DNA from: Planctomycetia bacterium
GTDB lineage: Bacteria; Planctomycetota; Planctomycetia; Planctomycetales; Planctomycetaceae
Direction of reading: 5' to 3'
Assembly (NCBI GenBank): GCA_026400935.1
Contig: JAPLNX010000051.1
Location: 1 to 35,613 of the forward strand
DNA length: 35,613 nt
Shown piece by piece: positions 31,710 through 35,613 of the stretch. Made by a program: the position numbers and the translations under genes. The stretch's first letter is position 1, and each line of letters begins with the position of its first letter. Below the pieces are notes generated by a model. That model was not told the DNA's origin. It was given only the letters and a program-made list of their open reading frames with translations, and made no database searches.

Positions 31710-32129
31710 TTAACCGGCCACATCTTGCAGGATGTGCGTCTGATACGGAGCGTGCGGCACTTGGCCTCGACGTTCCAGTTCATTGGCGGTATCGCGAATG
31801 CTGTTGAGTCCCTCACGGATGATGCCGAGGACATCGAGTGCCGCCGCGAGATTTAGTGACTCGCCCATGCCGATCGAATGGAGCACGAATAGATACAGTT
31901 TGCCCATGTTGTCCGGGACTTCGCCATGTCGCAGATCAAGGCCGGAGTACAACTCTAAGACGATGCGTTGTGCTCGTAGTAATAACGGTTGAGCTTTCCA
32001 GTTTTGACCGGCGACCACAAAGTCCTGAGCGAGTCGTAATCGCTCAATCACACCTTCAAATGCGGCTAAGAGCATTTCGACGCGGGTCCAATTGGGAGTT
32101 TGTTGTTCGTAGGCATCGAGTCGTTTCAT
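31710..32129 (-). CDS. fliS: Flagellin export chaperone FliS
   Basis: The 139-residue helical protein fits FliS in size and pattern: LDAYEQQTPNWTRVEMLLAAFEG, RAQRIVLELYSGLDLRHGEV, NMGKLYLFVLHSIGMGESLN. The conserved helix VLELxxGLD and the LYxFxxxxI motif are present. FliS binds the flagellin C-terminus and prevents polymerisation in the cytoplasm. It follows fliD on the same strand by 70 bp and completes a fliC-fliD-fliS group. The 216 bp to its left (31494-31709), convergent with the MotE-like gene, holds no clear gene or terminator. Confidence 0.93.
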   Translation of the reverse strand: MKRLDAYEQQTPNWTRVEMLLAAFEGVIERLRLAQDFVVAGQNWKAQPLLLRAQRIVLELYSGLDLRHGEVPDNMGKLYLFVLHSIGMGESLNLAAALDVLGIIREGLNSIRDTANELERRGQVPHAPYQTHILQDVAG

Positions 32130-32199
32130 GGGTGGCAGTCCTGTGATGTTTCAATGAAGGGATTCATGTGATTTCACGGCGGTGATGGCTTCTGTGTTG

Positions 32200-34518
32200 C
32201 TAATTTTTGCTTCCTGAAACCAAAGCACTCAAGGAGTTCGTGGCAAATTCACCGCTGGATTTCAGGCGGCTGAGAGTTTGCTCCATGTTTGCAAACTGAC
32301 GAGTTAATGCGGCCTTGCGTTCGTCGAGTGCGGATGTCTCTTTCAAGGCAGCCTCACGGGCCTCGTCGGCGTTCTTTGTGAAAACACTGGAGATGGCTTT
32401 CAAGCGGCCGCTGACTGGATCGAGCATGTTCTCCAGAACGTCGCCGAGTTGTGATGCCAGACCATGAGTCACAGAGAGAGTTGCGTCGGCACCCACTTGA
32501 AGTTGGGAATTGGTCAGGGTGACTCGTAACGAAATATCCGCTGTGTGGGCATTCGTCGTGTTGCTTGTGAGAAGCTGCCCAACTCCTGTGGCAGATTCCA
32601 CTTCACCATTGACGATGAAGTTGCCAGCGACATTTTGGCCTTGATCGGTTTCAGTACCATTGAAACCGAGTACCGTCAGTGCCGATCCCGAAGCGATCGT
32701 CACCTCTGACGCTGTTCCGTATCGGGCCGAACTAATTCCCAGTTTCTGGTTTGTGAGTGACACATCCACGGTACGTCCGAGTGAAGACAGAGTTTGATTC
32801 AGGCGGCTCTTGAGTTCACGCGACAGCGAGAGTGCCGTGTAGTTTCCCTCGGTCAGCGTGACCGTTGCATCGGCTGATCCATCAACGCGAACGACCAATT
32901 GATTGTTCGAACTATTGAGCGTGATTAACTCTGACAGATCGTTTGTGGCGGTGACGTTCGCTTGTTCGGCCGCTTGCGTGATATCGATTTGATAGGGAGT
33001 GATTCCCGAATCCTTGGACTTAGAGCTTCCGGCGACAAAATCAATACCGTTGGATGATGACTCACCGCGCAGAATGAACAGCTTTCGCACATCGGCGAAA
33101 CTCGCTCCTGAAACGCTGCCACTCAGTACGGCGGAGAGACGGCTGTCATTGATGCTCAGTTTGCCGTGCTCGTCAGTCGTGATCCCCAGCGAGCTGAGTC
33201 GATTAACCGGCCCCGTCAGATTGGAAGAACTGGAAAGCATTGCTCGCTGAAGTTGGTCACGCAGGGCAATTACCGATCGGTTGCCGGCCAATGGTCCAGA
33301 GACACCGGTTGCTGCGTCGAATTTGGTCTGCTGCGCCAAAAATGTCATGAAGTCGTTGTAGTCATCAACGTAGTTCTTGATCTCTTGTTTGGCCGCCTCA
33401 ACGTCATTGGTCGTCGTCAGTCGTATCTCTTTCGATGGATCAGCCGATTGCAAATTGAGTGTGACTCCGGGGATCAGATCATTGATCTGATTCTTGGAGC
33501 TTTGCACCGTGATGGCACCGGCTCCCGATCCGATTTGAACTTGAGCGTTCGTCGCTTGTTGAATCGTGGGTGCGAAGGCGTCGATCGAAAACTTGTCTCC
33601 GGCGACAAGACTGCCCGCTCCAAACGTGACCTGCACGCCATCGACGACACTCTTCGCCACGTCCGCGTCGGCAGCATTGAGCGTGAGTGTTCCTGTCTTC
33701 GTTCCGTTGGTATTCGAGTAAGCCACTTGGAGGCCGTCGTCCGTTCCAATTGTTCCAGAACTTTGCACCGTGAAAGTGAAAGTGTCGTTGGTCGAGCCGG
33801 TGTAGTTACTCGCTCCGGCATTTGAAGTGATGGCGGCAGTGCTGCTGAAGTTTGCGGAAGCGACGACCTCTCCAATGTGCGTGTTTGCGAAGTCAGGACG
33901 GAACGCACCGGCATCATCAGCGGCCAGCGTGTTGGTGATTTTGATGCTGTTGTCGGTACCGGTGTTGTTCGACGACAAGATGAGGCGATACGGCTGCGTG
34001 AGCGAGTCAGAGCCGTCGTTGATGACGTTTGCTGAGACTCCGATTCCGGCACTGTTGATCGCACGAGACAAGCCGGTCAGTGTGTTATTGGTGGAGTCGA
34101 TCGTGATCGTGGCGGAGTTGCTGCCCGAAGAAATTTGAAAGGTTCCTTGTGTGATCTGGCTGTTGGCGTCATCAAAACCTTGCGAGGCGATTTGATGATT
34201 CTGGGCGACACTGAGAACCCTCAAAGTTTGCGTGCCAGCGTTGGCCGCACTACCGGCAGCGGCTTTGATGATTGATTCGTCGCTGGAAGTGATTGAGCGT
34301 CGGTCGAAGACACTTTGCAGGGGTTTTGAAAGTGCCGTTGCGCCGTCTTGCAAAGCCTGCAAGCGACTCTTGAGCGTGGTCAGGATGCTTTGGGTATTCG
34401 CGGCATCCTGCTCTTTGGTTTTGAACGTGTTGATCCGCTGCTGACTGAATCGCACCAAGTCCGTGATGATGGAATTGGTGTCGAGTCCTGACGCCAGTCC
34501 GTTAAACGTGATCGGCAT
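32200..34518 (-). CDS. fliD: Flagellar filament cap protein FliD
   Basis: The 772-residue protein starts at an ATG behind AGGA. The N-terminal MPITFNGLASGLDTNSIITD is diagnostic for FliD, followed by the coiled N-domain and a flagellin-hook-IN-like motif (GTFQISSGSNSATITIDS, LSRAINSAGIGVSANVI). The C-terminal part has DDYNDFMTFLAQQTKFD, LSSLGITTDEHGKLSIND, and the terminal coiled coil ending LSRLKSSGEFATNSLSALV. It is much longer than the roughly 470 residues of enterobacterial FliD, with extra domains in the middle (about 230-330 and 500-650) that would be exposed on the cap. It is exported and caps the growing filament. A strong hairpin separates it from fliC. Confidence 0.97.
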   Translation of the reverse strand: MPITFNGLASGLDTNSIITDLVRFSQQRINTFKTKEQDAANTQSILTTLKSRLQALQDGATALSKPLQSVFDRRSITSSDESIIKAAAGSAANAGTQTLRVLSVAQNHQIASQGFDDANSQITQGTFQISSGSNSATITIDSTNNTLTGLSRAINSAGIGVSANVINDGSDSLTQPYRLILSSNNTGTDNSIKITNTLAADDAGAFRPDFANTHIGEVVASANFSSTAAITSNAGASNYTGSTNDTFTFTVQSSGTIGTDDGLQVAYSNTNGTKTGTLTLNAADADVAKSVVDGVQVTFGAGSLVAGDKFSIDAFAPTIQQATNAQVQIGSGAGAITVQSSKNQINDLIPGVTLNLQSADPSKEIRLTTTNDVEAAKQEIKNYVDDYNDFMTFLAQQTKFDAATGVSGPLAGNRSVIALRDQLQRAMLSSSSNLTGPVNRLSSLGITTDEHGKLSINDSRLSAVLSGSVSGASFADVRKLFILRGESSSNGIDFVAGSSKSKDSGITPYQIDITQAAEQANVTATNDLSELITLNSSNNQLVVRVDGSADATVTLTEGNYTALSLSRELKSRLNQTLSSLGRTVDVSLTNQKLGISSARYGTASEVTIASGSALTVLGFNGTETDQGQNVAGNFIVNGEVESATGVGQLLTSNTTNAHTADISLRVTLTNSQLQVGADATLSVTHGLASQLGDVLENMLDPVSGRLKAISSVFTKNADEAREAALKETSALDERKAALTRQFANMEQTLSRLKSSGEFATNSLSALVSGSKN

Positions 34519-34540
34519 TTTTTGTCCTACAACGCAAGAA

Positions 34541-34574
34541 AGGAGTGAGCACCGCCGAAGCGGTACTCACTCCT
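34541..34574 (-). terminator. Hairpin terminator or attenuator between fliC and fliD
   Basis: On the plus strand: AGGAGTGAG (34541-34549), C, ACCGC, loop CGAA, GCGGT, A, CTCACTCCT (34566-34574). The stem is 15 positions long with one mismatch. Read on the minus strand, it follows the fliC stop and is followed by TTTCTTG, a modest U-run. It should end most fliC transcripts and let a minority read into fliD and fliS, matching the large excess of flagellin over cap. Confidence 0.8.
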
Positions 34575-34599
34575 CTCACCCGAGAGAAAACTGCTGAGC

Positions 34600-35430
34600 T
34601 TAGCCTTTCAACAGACTGAGGATGGCTTGAGACGATTGGTTCGCCATGCCCAGAACCGTCGAGGCGACTTGTGATCGAATTTGTTCGCTAGTGAAGGTCG
34701 CGATTTCTTTTTGGTAGTCGGTGTCACGCAGGACCGATTCAGCCTGCTGCATATTGACCAACTGCGACATGTTGTTGTTTTTGGTGGCGTCCAAGGTTCC
34801 GGACTGGAAGGCTCCTATAGCACCGCGTGCGCTGGCGACAGTTCCGATGGCGACGTCAATGGCGGTGATCGCACTGTTCGCACCACCGACCGTGGTGACA
34901 TCGACTGTGTCTATTAACAACGTGGCGGCGTCGGTGTCGCCAATGGTTAGAGTTGTGTTGTCACCGGCGAAGGCACCGATCTGGAATTGCTGTGCGGTGA
35001 AGCTGCCATCGAGCAGAGTCTTCGTTCCGAATTTAGTCGAGTCCGCGATTCGTGTGATGCTGGCGAGCAGCTTGCTGGCTTCCGCTTGATTCGCGGCCAA
35101 GGAAGAAGTGTCTTGGGTCGCGGCGTTTGCTGAATCCACCGCCAAGCTACGAATCTTGAGGAGCAGATCGTTGACTTCACCGAGTCCTGACTCAGCCGTC
35201 TGAACGGCATTTATGCCCCGTTCAATGTTCTTAATGGCTCCGGTGAGACCGGAGATTCCTTTCCGTTGTAATTCGGAGATGACCAAGCCAGCGGAATCGT
35301 CACCCGCTTTGTTGATCTTCAAACCGGTCGAGAGTCGTTCCATCGACATCTGCATTCGGCTCGTACTTTTGGACAAGTTGGATTGCGCCGTCAATGACGC
35401 AATGTTCGTGTTGACTGATAACCCGGGCAT
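34600..35430 (-). CDS. fliC: Flagellin
   Basis: The start is the ATG at 35428-35430 with GGAG 6 nt upstream; the frame extends further but without a ribosome site. The 276-residue protein has the N-terminal D0/D1 (VNTNIASLTAQSNLSKS, MERLSTGLKINKAGDDSAGL, GINAVQTAESGLGEVNDLL) and C-terminal D1/D0 (ESVLRDTDYQKEIATFTSEQ, MANQSSQAILSLLKG) domains. The middle is short, so D2/D3 are nearly absent, as in other minimal flagellins. It forms the filament. fliD and fliS follow. Confidence 0.98.
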   Translation of the reverse strand: MPGLSVNTNIASLTAQSNLSKSTSRMQMSMERLSTGLKINKAGDDSAGLVISELQRKGISGLTGAIKNIERGINAVQTAESGLGEVNDLLLKIRSLAVDSANAATQDTSSLAANQAEASKLLASITRIADSTKFGTKTLLDGSFTAQQFQIGAFAGDNTTLTIGDTDAATLLIDTVDVTTVGGANSAITAIDVAIGTVASARGAIGAFQSGTLDATKNNNMSQLVNMQQAESVLRDTDYQKEIATFTSEQIRSQVASTVLGMANQSSQAILSLLKG

Positions 35431-35545
35431 GGCAATCTCCATCGTTATTTGGCGGGAAGTGATTTCCTGGACCACTCGACGATCGGTCTCACGCCATCGG
35501 CGCCGCTTCGTCGCTCCACACCATCAATCGACGGCAGAACTTGCC

Positions 35546-35560
35546 GCTTGCTAGATGCCA
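35546..35560 (-). promoter_or_regulatory. Weak sigma-54-like site upstream of fliC
   Basis: On the minus strand TGGCATCTAGCAAGC keeps the GG-N10-GC spacing that marks sigma-54 promoters, about 115 bp before the fliC ATG. The -12 side has AAGC in place of TTGC, so the match is incomplete. No activator site was identified. Confidence 0.2.
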
Positions 35561-35577
35561 CCAATTTTTTTTCAATT

Positions 35578-35599
35578 GCTCGCAGCCATGCTTGCGAGC
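35578..35599. repeat. Small hairpin upstream of fliC
   Basis: GCTCGCA (35578-35584), 8-nt loop, TGCGAGC (35593-35599): a perfect 7-bp stem. The nearby T-run (35565-35572) precedes it on the plus strand, so it is not a terminator in either direction as far as visible. Confidence 0.45.
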
Positions 35600-35613
35600 G
35601 TCCGGTTGCATCG

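Noticed and set aside
1-35613. Reassignment of UGA to a sense codon as the explanation for the two interrupted genes
   Set aside because: UGA is the natural stop of several intact genes here (GntR, amidohydrolase, HDOD, kinase, fliM, fliN, fliP, fliR), so a general reassignment is excluded.
35431-35613. Sigma-28 promoter for fliC (GCCGATGG on the minus strand)
   Set aside because: The -10-like match is partial and no TAAA-type -35 lies about 15 bp upstream.
1-35613. CRISPR arrays, tRNA or rRNA genes, transposase or integrase genes
   Set aside because: No regularly spaced direct repeats, tRNA-like cloverleaf or rRNA signature was seen, and no coding frame matches a transposase or integrase.

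Overview
The window looks like planctomycete chromosome. It carries the lineage-typical set of DUF1501, DUF1549/DUF1553 and pre-peptidase C-terminal (PPC) secreted proteins with CxxCH motifs, a Hanks-type Ser/Thr kinase, and gene gaps full of short inverted-repeat elements, next to a full block of flagellar genes. No rRNA, tRNA, CRISPR array, integrase or transposase gene was seen.

Region 1 (1-9819, all minus) reads as one six-gene operon: DUF1549/DUF1553 cytochrome-like protein, a 91-residue small protein, a PPC-domain protein, a DUF1501 Tat-exported protein, a PQQ-like beta-propeller protein broken by an in-frame TGA, and a second CxxCH protein that runs off the left edge. Region 2 (10080-15912) holds an amidohydrolase (+), a secreted TPR-like protein (-), an HDOD-domain protein (-) and a Ser/Thr kinase (-). 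The kinase's N-terminus resembles the P1 (Hpt) and P3 domains of CheA but lacks the phospho-accepting His.

Region 3 (16337-20952, plus) is a YtrA-type GntR regulator with a 22-bp palindromic operator, an overlapping ABC ATPase gene, a permease gene with an in-frame TGA at codon 19, and a membrane-anchored beta-propeller protein. Two related, oppositely oriented inverted-repeat elements of about 170 bp fill the gaps on either side of the permease gene.

Region 4 (20977-35430) is flagellar. fliL-fliM-fliN-fliO-fliP-fliQ-fliR-flhB-flhA run on the minus strand (switch and export gate). flgB-flgC-fliE plus a YlxF/MotE-like gene diverge from them on the plus strand (rod and export-gate adapter). 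fliC-fliD-fliS lie on the minus strand (filament, cap and chaperone), with a strong hairpin between fliC and fliD. fliF, fliG, fliH, fliI and the hook and motor genes are not in the window. FliM lacks the usual CheY-binding N-terminus, FliL has a His/Asp-rich linker, and a decayed copy of the flgB 5' end lies just upstream of flgB.

The best candidates for something new are the CheA-like N-terminus fused to a Ser/Thr kinase, the two otherwise intact genes each broken by a single UGA, and the paired hairpin-tipped elements in the GntR/ABC operon. All family calls were made by eye from the sequence, without database searches.
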